Shown: positions 22,135 through 30,094 of the stretch, piece by piece
Layout of the letters: each line of letters starts with the position of its first letter
Numbering within the stretch: position 1 is the first letter of the stretch
Position numbers and translations under genes: made by a program
Notes under the pieces: generated by a model
The model's input: only the letters and a program-made list of their open reading frames with translations
The model's database searches: none
Told to the model about the DNA's origin: nothing
DNA from: an uncultured Collinsella sp.
GTDB taxonomy: Bacteria > Actinomycetota > Coriobacteriia > Coriobacteriales > Coriobacteriaceae
Length of the DNA: 30,094 nucleotides
Reading direction: 5' to 3'
Assembly: GCA_900546775.1 (NCBI GenBank)
Contig: UREM01000024.1
Span: forward strand, 1 to 30,094

Positions 22135-23153
22135 GTGGGCCATCGGGATTCATGTGATGATTTGCGCGAGGTTCGTTGGGGCGTTTTGGGCGCTGGGCAC
22201 ATTTCGCATCGATTTGCATCGTCGCTCAAGAAGGTCGACGAGGCACGGCTGGTGGCTGCGGCCGGCCGCACTCCTGCACATGTCGAGGAATTTTGTCGAG
22301 CGTTTTCGATTGATGCCGCGCACAGTTATGCCACGGCTGACGATAGCGGCGATGCGGCTTATGATGCGTTGATTGCCGATCCCGATGTCGATGCAATCTA
22401 CTTGGCTTTTCCACATGGCATGCATGCGCATTGGGCTTGTCGGGCACTGCGCGCGGGAAAGGCCGTGCTGTGCGAAAAGCCGGCCGTTTTGAATGAAGAA
22501 GAGGCCCATGCGATCGCCTCTGTTTCCCGTGAGTGCGGTGTGCCGTTTATGGAGGCGATGAAAATCGGTTTTGTCCGATGCATACTCGCGTGAAGGGTTT
22601 GCTTGCGTCGGGCGAGCTCGGCTGTATCGTCTCGATCGAAAGCGTGCAAAAACTCGATTATGGTGAGTCCCCTTCGAGTTATCTGCTCGATCCGTTGCAG
22701 GGTGGCTGTCTATATGACATGGGCTGCTATGCGGTCGGGTGGTTTGAGGATCTGCTTGCGGGTGCGTGCGATGTTTCGTCTCGTGAAGTTCGCTGGCGTG
22801 ACGTATCGGGCGGCCGCGTGGATTGGGCCGATGAGATCCATATGAGTGTCGGCGGTATACCCATTCATATGGTGTACGACGGCAAAGCAGCATATGAAAG
22901 CCGCTTAACGATTGCCTGCGAGCGGGGCTCGTTGGAAATCGAGCGCCTCCATCGCCCCGAGCTCGCCCATGTGAAGTACTCCGACGGTCGAGTGCTCGAA
23001 ATCGACGCCCCGTTTGATGTCGATGATTTCTACGGCGAAATTCAGCATGCGACGCAGCTCGTCCAGACGGGAGAGCTTGAAAGCCCCGTTATGCCTCTTG
23101 CCGCCACGCAGCGCTGCGCGCAGATAATCGATGCGATTCGCTTGACGCTCTAG
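22135..23153 (+). pseudogene. Gfo/Idh/MocA oxidoreductase, split by a frameshift
   Basis: The first part (22135 onward, GTG) reads the Rossmann domain VRWGVLGAGHISHRF and the EKP motif AVLCEKPAVLNEEEAHA, then stops at about 22593. A second frame continues with the C-terminal domain (RFCPMHTRVKGLLASGELG to ...AIRLTL). The two parts join if one A is added to the AAAA at 22561-22564: EAMKNRFCPMHTRV then reads through. A full-length enzyme would have about 339 residues. So this is either a real single-base deletion, a slippage site or a sequencing error. A working-family member lies at 13039-14145. Substrate unknown; dihydrodiol-dehydrogenase-like in type. Confidence 0.8.
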
Positions 23154-23201
23154 GCTGCGGTGCTGGTGCTCAAGGGGGCTCGGCGGACCTTTCCCCTGAT
23201 G

Positions 23202-23288
23202 CCCCTTTTATATCTTGCGGTGGAATACGGTCTGTTTGCGCCAAAATAAGGCACCAATAGACCGTATTTCACCGCAACTGATGAGGGG
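23202..23288 (+). repeat. Conserved palindrome, copy 2, covering a Shine-Dalgarno site
   Basis: The arms 23215-23236 (TTGCGGTGGAATACGGTCTG start) and 23256-23277 form a 22-bp stem in which the only two departures are G/U wobbles. An outer stem CCCCT (23202-23206) pairs with AGGGG (23284-23288), which lies in the GAGGGGGAG ribosome binding site of nfo. Compared with copy 1, the first 13 stem bases are the same and the inner four base pairs differ in both arms, keeping the pairing. Confidence 0.85.
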
Positions 23289-23297
23289 GAGTTGGAG

Positions 23298-24164
23298 ATG
23301 CTGACGATCGGGTGTCACCTATCCACGACGAAGGGCTATCGGGCGATGGGGGAGACGGCGTTGTCCATTGGCGCCAATACCTTTGCGTTCTTTACGCGCA
23401 ACCCGCGCGGTGGCAAGGCAAAAGACCTTGACATGGATGACGTGGCGGCTCTGCGCGAGCTTATGGCGCAAAACGACTTTGGACCGCTGGTGGCGCATGC
23501 CCCGTATACCTATAACCCCTGCTCCGCTAAGGAGCGGGCGCGCGAGTTTGCCTTGGAGGCTATGGCGGAAGATTTGCAGCGTCTGGAAGCACTGCCCGGC
23601 AACTACTACAACTTCCATCCCGGTGCGCATGTGGGACAGGGGGCAGACACCGGCATTCAGATGATTGTCGACACGCTGTGCCAGGTGATGTTTGAGGGCC
23701 AGCAGACGACGGTATTGCTCGAGACCATGGCGGGTAAGGGCACTGAGGTGGGCCGTAGCTTTGAAGAGCTGGCGTGCATTATCGAGGGCGTTGCCGCCAA
23801 GTGTCCAGAGCTGTCCGATAAGCTGGGCGTTTGTTTGGACACCTGCCATGTGAGCGATGCCGGCTACGACATCATCCATGATCTGGACGGCGTACTCGAC
23901 GAGTTCGACCGCGTGGTGGGCATCGATCGCCTGCATGCCGTACACATCAACGATTCGAAGAACCCTTGTGGCGCCCATAAAGATCGTCACGAGTGCATCG
24001 GCAAGGGATACCTTGGCAGCGAGGAATTTGGCGGCGGTATGCAGGTTATGCAGAATATTGTATCGAATAGCCGCTTGCGCGCATTGCCATTTATTTTGGA
24101 GACGCCGAACGAACTTACAGGTTATGCAGCGGAAATTACGCTATTAAGGTCGTTACAGCAGTAA
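23298..24164 (+). CDS. nfo: Endonuclease IV (AP endonuclease)
   Basis: 288 residues. Cuts DNA at abasic sites and removes 3' blocking groups using three zinc ions. The signature segments are [41 protein letters not shown] and [25 protein letters not shown]. Length fits the family. ATG at 23298 with GAGGGGGAG about 7 bases upstream; that site is part of palindrome copy 2, so translation of nfo may be affected by the hairpin. No other repair gene is adjacent. Confidence 0.96.
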   Translation: MLTIGCHLSTTKGYRAMGETALSIGANTFAFFTRNPRGGKAKDLDMDDVAALRELMAQNDFGPLVAHAPYTYNPCSAKERAREFALEAMAEDLQRLEALPGNYYNFHPGAHVGQGADTGIQMIVDTLCQVMFEGQQTTVLLETMAGKGTEVGRSFEELACIIEGVAAKCPELSDKLGVCLDTCHVSDAGYDIIHDLDGVLDEFDRVVGIDRLHAVHINDSKNPCGAHKDRHECIGKGYLGSEEFGGGMQVMQNIVSNSRLRALPFILETPNELTGYAAEITLLRSLQQ

Positions 24165-24225
24165 CAACTGTCACAAAGTGGAGTGTTCCATTCACGTTAT
24201 GGGATTGTTTCAATCAGTTTTCTCA

Positions 24226-24254
24226 TTGCAGATTCGTAATTCCGGGTGCATAAT
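24226..24254 (+). promoter_or_regulatory. Promoter of the amino acid ABC transporter
   Basis: TTGCAG (24226-24231) and CATAAT (24249-24254) are separated by 17 bp, with TG just before the -10. The substrate-binding protein gene begins 58 bases later. Confidence 0.65.
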
Positions 24255-24311
24255 AGCCAACAGTTTTTGCAGACCTCTGAATCAAACGGGGTCACTGGAA
24301 GGAGACTGATT

Positions 24312-25172
24312 ATGAAGCTCAAGAAGCTTGGCGCGTTTGCAGCCACGGGCGCCATGGCGCTCGCTCTTGCACTGACGGGCTGTGGTTCGTCCAACGCCAC
24401 CTCTGGTTCCGATGCCGGTTCCAGCAGCTCTGACAACGCGAAGGTCGAGAAGGTCGACGGCTCCAAGGAGTATGCACTCGTCAAGGACGGTACGCTCACC
24501 GTCGGCACCTCTGCCGAGTACGCTCCGTTTGAGTACAAGGATGACAACGGCGATTATCAGGGCTTTGACCTTGAGCTCATCAAGGCTATCGGCGACAAGC
24601 TGGGCCTGGATGTCGAGTATGTCAACAATGACTTTGACACGCTGGTTCCGGGCGTCGCTTCGGGCGCCAAGTATGACGTTTCCATCGCGGCTATCACCGA
24701 CACGCCCGAGCGTGAGAAGGAAGTCACTTTCTCTGATTCCTACTACATGGACGATCAGGCTATCGTGACCAAGGTCGATAACACCGACATTACGGCCGAC
24801 AACTACAGCGAGAAGCTCAACAACGCCGATGCTACCATCATCGTCCAGTCTGGCTCGACCGCCGAGGCCTTTGCCCAGGAGAACTTCCCCAAGGCCAAGA
24901 TTGTTCCCTACAAGGACGCCACCGAGTGCTTCAGCGCCCTGCAGTCCGATAAGGGTGACGCCGTGGTGACCAACCGCTCCGTCGCCAGCCAGCTGACCGC
25001 CGAGCAGTTCAACACCTGCCAGACCATCAAGCAGATCAGCACCGGCGAGGAGTACGCCATCGCCATCAACCAGGGCAACACCAAGCTCAAGGACGACATC
25101 AACCAGGCCATCAAGGACCTGACCGACGACGGTACCGTTGACGCCCTCATGGCTAAGTACAACATCAAGTAA
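24312..25172 (+). CDS. Polar amino acid ABC transporter, substrate-binding lipoprotein
   Basis: 286 residues. A lipoprotein signal peptide ends in ALTGCGSSN (lipobox LTGC), so it is anchored to the outer face of the membrane. A Ser/Asn/Asp-rich linker follows, then a family 3 solute-binding domain: LTVGTSAEYAPFEYKDDNGDYQGFDLELIKAIGDKLG and the VSIAAITDTPEREKEVTFSDSYY motif. Family members bind polar amino acids or cystine; the exact ligand is not evident. GGAAGGAG lies before the ATG at 24312. It is followed by two hairpins and then the permease and ATPase genes: one transport operon. Confidence 0.94.
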   Translation: MKLKKLGAFAATGAMALALALTGCGSSNATSGSDAGSSSSDNAKVEKVDGSKEYALVKDGTLTVGTSAEYAPFEYKDDNGDYQGFDLELIKAIGDKLGLDVEYVNNDFDTLVPGVASGAKYDVSIAAITDTPEREKEVTFSDSYYMDDQAIVTKVDNTDITADNYSEKLNNADATIIVQSGSTAEAFAQENFPKAKIVPYKDATECFSALQSDKGDAVVTNRSVASQLTAEQFNTCQTIKQISTGEEYAIAINQGNTKLKDDINQAIKDLTDDGTVDALMAKYNIK

Positions 25173-25192
25173 ATTAATGCTTGATTGCGCGC

Positions 25193-25257
25193 GGGCCCTT
25201 TCCGTTTTGCGGAGAGGGCCTTTGCGCCTCTCTTGACGGAGAGCGTTTCCGTCTCGT
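25193..25257 (+). terminator. Attenuator-like hairpins between binding protein and permease
   Basis: GGCCCTTTCCG and CGGAGAGGGCC form an 11-bp stem (one G/U) with a 5-base loop (25194-25220), followed by TTTGC. A second stem GACGGA/TCCGTC (25235-25253) is followed by TCGTTTT. They probably lower transcription of the permease and ATPase relative to the binding protein. Confidence 0.65.
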
Positions 25258-25288
25258 TTTGTCGGCAACTTCTACGATAGGAGCCACC

Positions 25289-26650
25289 TTGTCTCGACTG
25301 AACAAAGGGGCCACGGAGCAGCGTTTTTCACTGCCCGCCTTGCTCCAAAAGCTAGCCTGCGTCATGGCCGTGGCGCTCGCGCTGGTGTGCGCGGGGGCAT
25401 ATGCGCCCACGACCGCCCAGGCGCTTGAGACCGCAAAGATTACTGCCCGACCCAACACCGGTTCGGGTAGCGCTGTGGTCGGCGGCACCGAGACGCGCAT
25501 TACCTGGGAAGTTCAGGCCGATGCCGACGAGGAGCTGAGCGGTCTTTCGCTGACGTTTGTCGACGGCACGACGTTTGGTACCGATGACACGCGATTGACG
25601 ATGCTCTCGGGCGAGGACCTCATGGATCGTACGCCCATGAAGCCCACGTGCAAGGCTGACGGCCAGACGCTCAAGATCGACTTTGGCGAGACGGCGCCTG
25701 CCGGAGGCTTTTTCCGTGTCGAGGTTTACGGCGTGACGTTTCCCGTTGAGGGCGGCGATGAGGCCTTCAGCGGCACCTATACGCTCGCCGACGGTTCGAC
25801 CAAGAAGATTTCTAAGATTCCTTCCGTCGAGATTAAGGGCGTGACGGCATTCGATAACTTCCTGGCCGACCTTAAGGAGCAGCCGTGGGTCGAGGCATGG
25901 AATTCCAACATGTTCCTTCGCCTGTTCCTGAACCCGGTCATTTTGGTCCAGAGCCTGCCGATCGTCTTCAAAGGCTTCCTCATGTCGCTCTCGATCGTGC
26001 TTGTGGCGTTTCCGCTGGCAATTCCCTTTGGCTTTGCCTTGTCGCTCATGCGCATCTCCAAGTCGCGCATCCTGCGTTGCCTTGCCGGCATCTATGTGAA
26101 TATCATCCGCGGTACGCCGGCGTTCCTGCAGATATACATCGCGTTCTTCGGTCTGCCGCTGGCCGGCGTCAAGGTTGACGACTATGTGCTGGGCGTCATC
26201 GTCATGGCCATGAACTCGTCCGCCTACCTGTGCGAGATCTTCCGCGCCGGTATTCAGTCGATCCCCAAGGGCCAGAACGAGGCCGCGCGCTCGCTGGGCA
26301 TGAACGCCTTCCAGACGCTGCTCTACGTTATGATTCCGCAGACGTTCCGCAATGTCCTGCCTACGCTGACCAGTGAGTTCATCCTGCTTTACAAGGATAC
26401 GTCGCTGCTCGCGGCCGTGGGCGTGGTCGAGATCGTCATGAACGCCCGTACCATCGTGGCCACGACGGGTTCCATTACGCCGTATGTGGTTGCCGCGCTG
26501 TTCTACCTGGTCATCACCCTGCCGCTTGCTCGCTTGGTGAGCGGTCTTGAGGCGAGGCTTCTGGGGACGGCCGAAACCAAGAAGAAGCGTCCCGCCAAGA
26601 GCGCTGGACAGGTCGTCGCGACGCCCGCCGACCACATCGCCGGTCTGTAA
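25289..26650 (+). CDS. Amino acid ABC permease with extra secreted N-terminal domain
   Basis: 453 residues with the TTG start at 25289 (GGAG 5 bases upstream). The first 45 residues form a signal-like segment ([16 protein letters not shown]). Residues about 46-185 are hydrophilic and beta-rich, with repeated T/D/G patterns ([35 protein letters not shown]), and look like an Ig-like fold. This part is not in ordinary permeases. From about 208 comes the usual HEAT-type amino acid permease with several membrane spans and the EAA loop [22 protein letters not shown]. Normal members are about 220-230 residues, so this is about twice that. The domain should face the outside and might contact the binding protein. 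Confidence 0.88.
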   Translation: MSRLNKGATEQRFSLPALLQKLACVMAVALALVCAGAYAPTTAQALETAKITARPNTGSGSAVVGGTETRITWEVQADADEELSGLSLTFVDGTTFGTDDTRLTMLSGEDLMDRTPMKPTCKADGQTLKIDFGETAPAGGFFRVEVYGVTFPVEGGDEAFSGTYTLADGSTKKISKIPSVEIKGVTAFDNFLADLKEQPWVEAWNSNMFLRLFLNPVILVQSLPIVFKGFLMSLSIVLVAFPLAIPFGFALSLMRISKSRILRCLAGIYVNIIRGTPAFLQIYIAFFGLPLAGVKVDDYVLGVIVMAMNSSAYLCEIFRAGIQSIPKGQNEAARSLGMNAFQTLLYVMIPQTFRNVLPTLTSEFILLYKDTSLLAAVGVVEIVMNARTIVATTGSITPYVVAALFYLVITLPLARLVSGLEARLLGTAETKKKRPAKSAGQVVATPADHIAGL

Positions 26651-26662
26651 GGAGGTCCTATC

Positions 26663-27424
26663 ATGAGCGAAACCAATAACTCGGACGAGGTCGTCGTCAG
26701 CATCAAGAACCTCCAGAAGGCCTTCGGCGATAACGTGGTCCTGCGCGATATCGATCTGGATGTGCACAAGGGCGAGGTCGTCGTAGTCCTGGGTCCTTCG
26801 GGCTCGGGCAAGTCGACGATGCTTCGCTGCATCAATCGTCTGGAGCATCCCACGAGCGGCTCGATCGTCGTTGAGGGCGTGGACGTTTGCGCCAAGGGCG
26901 TCGACCTTAACAAGGTACGTACGCATCTGGGTATGGTGTTCCAGCAGTTCAATTTGTTCCCGCACCTGTCAGTCAAAAAGAACGTCATGCTCGCACAGCA
27001 AAAGGTACTCAAGCGCAGCAAGGAAGAGGCCGAGAAAATCGCTATCGAGGAGCTGACCAAGGTCGGTCTTGCCGAGCGCATCGACTTTATGCCGAGCCAG
27101 CTCTCGGGTGGCCAGCAGCAGCGCGTTGCCATCGCCCGCGCCCTGTCGATGAACCCTCACGTCATGCTCTTTGACGAGGCCACGTCGGCGCTCGACCCCG
27201 AGCTGACCGGCGAGGTGCTGCGCGTTATCCGCTCGCTGGCCGATCAGCACACCACCATGATCATCGTCACCCACGAGATGGCGTTTGCCCGCGATGTGGC
27301 CGATCATGTCGTATTCATGGACGGCGGCACCATTGTTGAGGAGGGCACGCCGACAGAGGTATTTGAAAATGCGCATAACGAGCGAACCCGCGCATTTTTG
27401 AGCCGTTTTTCGCAAAACAGCTAA
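26663..27424 (+). CDS. Polar amino acid ABC transporter, ATP-binding protein
   Basis: 253 residues. Walker A is GPSGSGKS at 44-51, the ABC signature LSGGQQQR, Walker [13 protein letters not shown], and the switch histidine THEMAFA. The GlnQ/HisP-like amino acid family is suggested by the length and by [21 protein letters not shown] lies before the ATG at 26663, and the gene starts 12 bases after the permease stop. It provides the energy for the transport operon. A terminator follows after about 80 bases. Confidence 0.96.
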   Translation: MSETNNSDEVVVSIKNLQKAFGDNVVLRDIDLDVHKGEVVVVLGPSGSGKSTMLRCINRLEHPTSGSIVVEGVDVCAKGVDLNKVRTHLGMVFQQFNLFPHLSVKKNVMLAQQKVLKRSKEEAEKIAIEELTKVGLAERIDFMPSQLSGGQQQRVAIARALSMNPHVMLFDEATSALDPELTGEVLRVIRSLADQHTTMIIVTHEMAFARDVADHVVFMDGGTIVEEGTPTEVFENAHNERTRAFLSRFSQNS

Positions 27425-27503
27425 AGAACGGAAATTTATACAAAAACTTTTCGGTACTTTTCACCATTACCCCATTTACAAATCACAATAAATACGTTAA
27501 AAT

Positions 27504-27534
27504 AGTCCCGTAATAAGATTGCGGGACTTTTTAT
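27504..27534 (+). terminator. Terminator of the amino acid transport operon
   Basis: AGTCCCG and CGGGACT form a 7-bp stem with an 11-base loop, followed by TTTTTATTG. It sits in a strongly AT-rich stretch. Confidence 0.85.
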
Positions 27535-27591
27535 TGTCTTTTTGTACAGGTTTAGTTGGTCAATTTTTGATGAAATTATTGTTTGTTTATG

Positions 27592-27620
27592 TTGAAGTTT
27601 TGGCGCAAATTTGCTACAAT
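27592..27620 (+). promoter_or_regulatory. Extended -10 promoter of the 4-hydroxybutyrate genes
   Basis: TTGAAG (27592-27597) and TACAAT (27615-27620) are separated by 17 bp, with TGC immediately before the -10 (an extended -10, TGnTACAAT). This fits a strong Gram-positive sigma-A promoter. Confidence 0.8.
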
Positions 27621-27659
27621 AAGAACACAGGAAAAAACCACCCTGTAAAATCATGTAAT

Positions 27660-27690
27660 AAAAAGCCGCACGGCCTTTTATAAAATTTTT
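27660..27690 (+). terminator. Hairpin with U-rich tail in the leader of 4hbD
   Basis: AAAAGCCG pairs with CGGCCTTTT with one bulged base, and TATAAAATTTTT follows. It lies between the promoter and the start codon, so it may be a weak attenuator. Confidence 0.5.
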
Positions 27691-27709
27691 GATTGGAGAT
27701 GTTTCTACT

Positions 27710-28891
27710 ATGGCTATGGATGCTTTCAGCGCCTCCCTGATGAAGGACAAGAGAGAGATCGTCATTGCCCCGACTATTTACAAGTTTGACACCTTTGGTG
27801 CTTTCGCTGAGGAGTTCAAGCTGGGCGAGCGCGACGTCGTTCTGACCAACGAATTCATCTACAAGCCCTTCATGGAAGAGCTTGGCCTCAAGAGCAAGTT
27901 CGTATTCCAGGAGAAGTTCGGTGCAGGCGAGCCTTCCGAGGCTATGATCGAGACCATGTATGAGGCTATTCCGTACGATTCCTACGACCGCGTAATCGCA
28001 GTAGGCGGCGGTGCTATCATGGACCTTTGCAAGCTGCTCGGCTGCAAGCGCCCGACCTCCGTACATGAGCTGTACTTCAAGCGCGAGCCTGTTGTACATG
28101 AGAAGGAAGTTATCGCTATCCCGACCACCTGCGGTACCGGTTCTGAGGTTACCAACATTTCTGTTGCTATCGTTAAGGACGAGAAGGACGGCAAGCTGAC
28201 CGGCGGCGATACCAAGCTCGGCCTGGTTTCCGACGACATCATCCCGAACAAGGTTTGCCTGGTTCCGGATCTGCTTAAGACCCTGCCGTACAAGCCGTTC
28301 GCAGCATCCGCTATCGATGCTCTGATCCACGCTACCGAGTCTTTCCTGTCCCCGCACCGCAAGACCGTTACCTCCGAGATGTTCTCCGTTAAGGCTATGG
28401 AGATGATCCTCGAGGGCTTCCGCCGCATCGCTCTGGAAGGCCCGGACGCTCGTATGGATTACCTCGGCGAGTTCGTTCACGCTTCCCTGTTCGCAGGCAT
28501 CGCATTCCTGAAGGCCGGCTGTGCAACCGTACACGGCATGTCCTTCCCGCTCGGCGGCACCTACCATGTTCCGCACGGCGAGTCCAACTACGCTCTGTTC
28601 GGCAAGATCCTCGAGATGTACGACGAGTACGAGCCGGCTGGCGAGCTGGGCAAGTTCAAGGAAATCGTTGCTCGCTGCCTGGGCTGCACCAAGGAAGACG
28701 CTCTGCGCACCCTGAACGTAACCCTGGAGAAGGTTCTGCACCTGAAGCCGCTGCATGAGTACGGCTTCAAGGAAGAGGACGTTAAGGCATTTGCACTGTC
28801 TGTTGATGCAAACCAGCAGCGTCTGATCACCAACTCTTACCGTCCGTGGAGCATCGAGCTCAGCGAGCGCGTATACAAAGAGTGCTTCTAA
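27710..28891 (+). CDS. 4hbD: 4-hydroxybutyrate dehydrogenase (iron-containing ADH family)
   Basis: 393 residues. It reduces succinate semialdehyde to 4-hydroxybutyrate with NADH. It is collinear with the C. kluyveri enzyme: YKFDTFGAFAEEFKLG, LTNEFIYKPFMEE, VFQEKFGAGEPS, the NAD loop VIAVGGGAIMD, the PTTCGTGSEVTN segment, DALIHATESF, and the metal-binding VHGMSFPLGGTYHVPHGESNYA, with the usual end FALSVDANQQRLITNSYRPW. ATG at 27710; GGAG lies 11 bases upstream, a little far. Alanine is mostly GCT or GCA here, unlike GCC/GCG in the neighbouring genes, so it was probably acquired. Followed by a terminator and then abfD. Confidence 0.92.
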   Translation: MAMDAFSASLMKDKREIVIAPTIYKFDTFGAFAEEFKLGERDVVLTNEFIYKPFMEELGLKSKFVFQEKFGAGEPSEAMIETMYEAIPYDSYDRVIAVGGGAIMDLCKLLGCKRPTSVHELYFKREPVVHEKEVIAIPTTCGTGSEVTNISVAIVKDEKDGKLTGGDTKLGLVSDDIIPNKVCLVPDLLKTLPYKPFAASAIDALIHATESFLSPHRKTVTSEMFSVKAMEMILEGFRRIALEGPDARMDYLGEFVHASLFAGIAFLKAGCATVHGMSFPLGGTYHVPHGESNYALFGKILEMYDEYEPAGELGKFKEIVARCLGCTKEDALRTLNVTLEKVLHLKPLHEYGFKEEDVKAFALSVDANQQRLITNSYRPWSIELSERVYKECF

Positions 28892-28913
28892 TTTCCGTAT
28901 GTAACGCCTGAAT

Positions 28914-28950
28914 AGGGCGGGGAGTCCCGTCTCCCCGCCCTGTTTTCTTT
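28914..28950 (+). terminator. Rho-independent terminator between 4hbD and abfD
   Basis: AGGGCGGGGAG and CTCCCCGCCCT form an 11-bp stem with loop TCCCGT, followed by GTTTTCTTT. abfD therefore probably needs its own promoter or partial readthrough; no convincing promoter was seen in the following 50 bases. Confidence 0.9.
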
Positions 28951-29000
28951 ATTCATGTTATGTGCACCAAATTGTAATGAGAAAGGATACTTGATCACTT

Positions 29001-30094
29001 ATGATGACCAAAGACCAGTACATTGAATCCTTGCGCAAGCTGAACCTCAACCTGTATATGTTCGGCAAGAAGGTAGAGAACCCGGTTGACGACCCGGTTA
29101 TCCGTCCTTCCCTTAACTCCTTCGCCGCTACCTACGAGCTGGCTGAGGACCCGCAGTATCAGGATCTGATGACTGCTACCTCCCACATCTCCGGCAAGAA
29201 GATCAACCGCTTCACCCACATGCATCAGTCCACCGACGACCTGATCAAGAAGGTTAAGATGCAGCGTCTGCTCGGTCAGAAGACCGCAGCCTGCTTCCAG
29301 CGCTGCGTAGGCATGGACGCTATGAACGCTGTATTCTCCTCCACCTACGAGATCGACGAGGCTTGCGGCACCAAGTACCACGAGAACTTCCTCAAGTTCC
29401 TGACCCGCGTACAGGACGAGGATCTCGCAGTTGACGGCGCTATGACCGACGTTAAGGGCGACCGTTCCCTCGCTCCGTCCAAGCAGGCTGACCCGGATCT
29501 GTTCCTGCACGTTGTCGAGCGCACCGCTGACGGCGTATACGTTACCGGCGCTAAGGCTCACCAGACCGGCTTCGTAAACTCTCACGAGGTTCTGGTAATG
29601 CCGACCATCTCCATGCGTGAGGGCGACGAGGACTACGCGATCTCCTTCGCAGTTCCGACCGATTCCAAGGGCATCACCCTGATCTACGGCCGTCAGTCCT
29701 GCGACACCCGCAAGATGGAAGAGTACAACGACATCGACGTAGGCAACAAGGTATACGGCGGCCACGAAGTTCTCGTTATCTTCGACCGCGTATTCGTTCC
29801 GAACGACCGCATCTTCCTCAACGGCGAAGTTAAGTTTGCCGGCATGATCGTAGAGCGCTTCGCAGGCTATCACCGTCAGTCTTACGGCGGCTGCAAGGTC
29901 GGCGTAGGCGACGTTCTGATCGGCGCTACCGCTCTGGCTGGCGATATGGCTGGCTCCTCCAAGGCTTCCCACGTTAAGGACAAGCTGATCGAGATGACCC
30001 ACCTGAACGAGACCCTGTACTGCTGCGGCATTGCCTGCTCCAGCCAGGGCTTCCAGACCAAGGCGGGCAACTACCAGATCGACCTGCTGCTGGC
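29001..30094 (+). CDS. abfD: 4-hydroxybutyryl-CoA dehydratase / vinylacetyl-CoA isomerase (cut by window end)
   Basis: The first 364 residues are seen; the gene runs off the window. AbfD dehydrates 4-hydroxybutyryl-CoA to crotonyl-CoA with a [4Fe-4S] cluster and FAD. The protein is collinear with the Clostridium aminobutyricum enzyme: QYIESLRKLN, the CFQRCVGMDAMN cysteines (C98 and C102), GAKAHQTG, GRQSCDTRKMEE, and GYHRQSYGGCKVG with His292 and C299. These are the four cluster ligands. The family has about 490 residues, so roughly 125 are missing. The ATG at 29001 (or 29004) follows GAAAGGA at a longer than usual distance of about 13 bases. Codon usage is like that of 4hbD, unlike the rest of the window. 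Confidence 0.95.
   Translation, partial: MMTKDQYIESLRKLNLNLYMFGKKVENPVDDPVIRPSLNSFAATYELAEDPQYQDLMTATSHISGKKINRFTHMHQSTDDLIKKVKMQRLLGQKTAACFQRCVGMDAMNAVFSSTYEIDEACGTKYHENFLKFLTRVQDEDLAVDGAMTDVKGDRSLAPSKQADPDLFLHVVERTADGVYVTGAKAHQTGFVNSHEVLVMPTISMREGDEDYAISFAVPTDSKGITLIYGRQSCDTRKMEEYNDIDVGNKVYGGHEVLVIFDRVFVPNDRIFLNGEVKFAGMIVERFAGYHRQSYGGCKVGVGDVLIGATALAGDMAGSSKASHVKDKLIEMTHLNETLYCCGIACSSQGFQTKAGNYQIDLLL

Larger units (their letters stand above)
27425..27709 (+). other. AT-rich gap, boundary of a likely acquired segment
   Basis: These 285 bases are far more AT-rich than the rest of the window. They contain a terminator, a good promoter and a hairpin, described separately, and no gene. A short minus-strand frame here has no recognisable family. 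Codon usage changes on the right side of the gap. Confidence 0.7.

Noticed and set aside
25352..26965. 537-codon minus-strand frame opposite the permease and ATPase
   Set aside because: It spans two clear plus-strand genes and has no family similarity.
27436..27765. 109-codon minus-strand frame in the AT-rich gap
   Set aside because: Covers a terminator, a promoter and the start of 4hbD; low-complexity, no family.
27614..28756. 380-codon minus-strand frame opposite 4hbD
   Set aside because: Shadow frame of 4hbD; its product is a repetitive leucine/valine-rich sequence.
28995..30002. 335-codon minus-strand frame opposite abfD
   Set aside because: Shadow frame of abfD, which matches a known enzyme on the plus strand.
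1..30094. CRISPR array, prophage or insertion sequence
   Set aside because: No regularly spaced repeats, no transposase or integrase frames and no phage structural genes are visible.

Overview
The window looks like chromosomal DNA from a strictly anaerobic, high-GC Gram-positive gut bacterium of the Coriobacteriia, most probably Collinsella. This is inferred from several things seen together: a class III (oxygen-sensitive) ribonucleotide reductase with its activase, strong GGAGG-type ribosome binding sites, frequent TTG and GTG starts, G+C-rich codons (mostly GCC and GCG for alanine), and gut-anaerobe genes (4-hydroxybutyrate metabolism, a ferredoxin-tailed aldo/keto reductase, a PerR-type regulator). 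The species cannot be fixed from the sequence alone.

Layout. Positions 1-560 hold the 3' end of a tRNA-Gly gene, its terminator, a run of small hairpins, a second detached copy of the tRNA-Gly 3' end with another terminator, and one copy of a 28-bp direct repeat. A GH13 alpha-glucosidase follows (562-2295), then an intact tRNA-Gly/tRNA-Val pair (2437-2590). The class III RNR genes nrdD and nrdG (3255-6485) sit behind an NrdR operator that overlaps a promoter, and are separated by a large palindrome and a second inverted repeat. A folate block comes next (folE, an HD-domain protein, folB; 6552-8222). Then come a YgjP-type metallopeptidase and an M19 dipeptidase (minus strand), a SlyD-type prolyl isomerase paired with a UreE-like protein, and a HAD phosphatase (plus). 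On the minus strand from 12184 to 15708 lie a PerR-type regulator, acylphosphatase, a Gfo/Idh oxidoreductase, RNase HI and a LysR regulator. The LysR gene is divergent from metY (15984-17294), which has a strong promoter and a 17-codon cysteine-containing leader ORF.

From 17606 there are a secreted protein and a small membrane protein, a ketopantoate-reductase-family enzyme and a cyclase-family hydrolase (minus), an aldo/keto reductase with a ferredoxin tail, a frameshifted second Gfo/Idh gene, and endonuclease IV. The last two genes are each preceded by a copy of the same palindrome. The two copies differ in the middle of the stem but keep pairing through compensatory changes, and the outer stem would cover the Shine-Dalgarno sequence of the next gene. 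This is the best candidate for an undescribed regulatory element here.

Positions 24312-27424 encode a polar amino acid ABC transporter whose permease carries an unusual secreted N-terminal domain. After an AT-rich gap the base and codon usage change sharply, and the window ends in 4-hydroxybutyrate dehydrogenase and the start of 4-hydroxybutyryl-CoA dehydratase. These belong to the route from succinate semialdehyde through 4-hydroxybutyrate to crotonyl-CoA and butyrate, and were probably acquired from a Clostridia-type donor.
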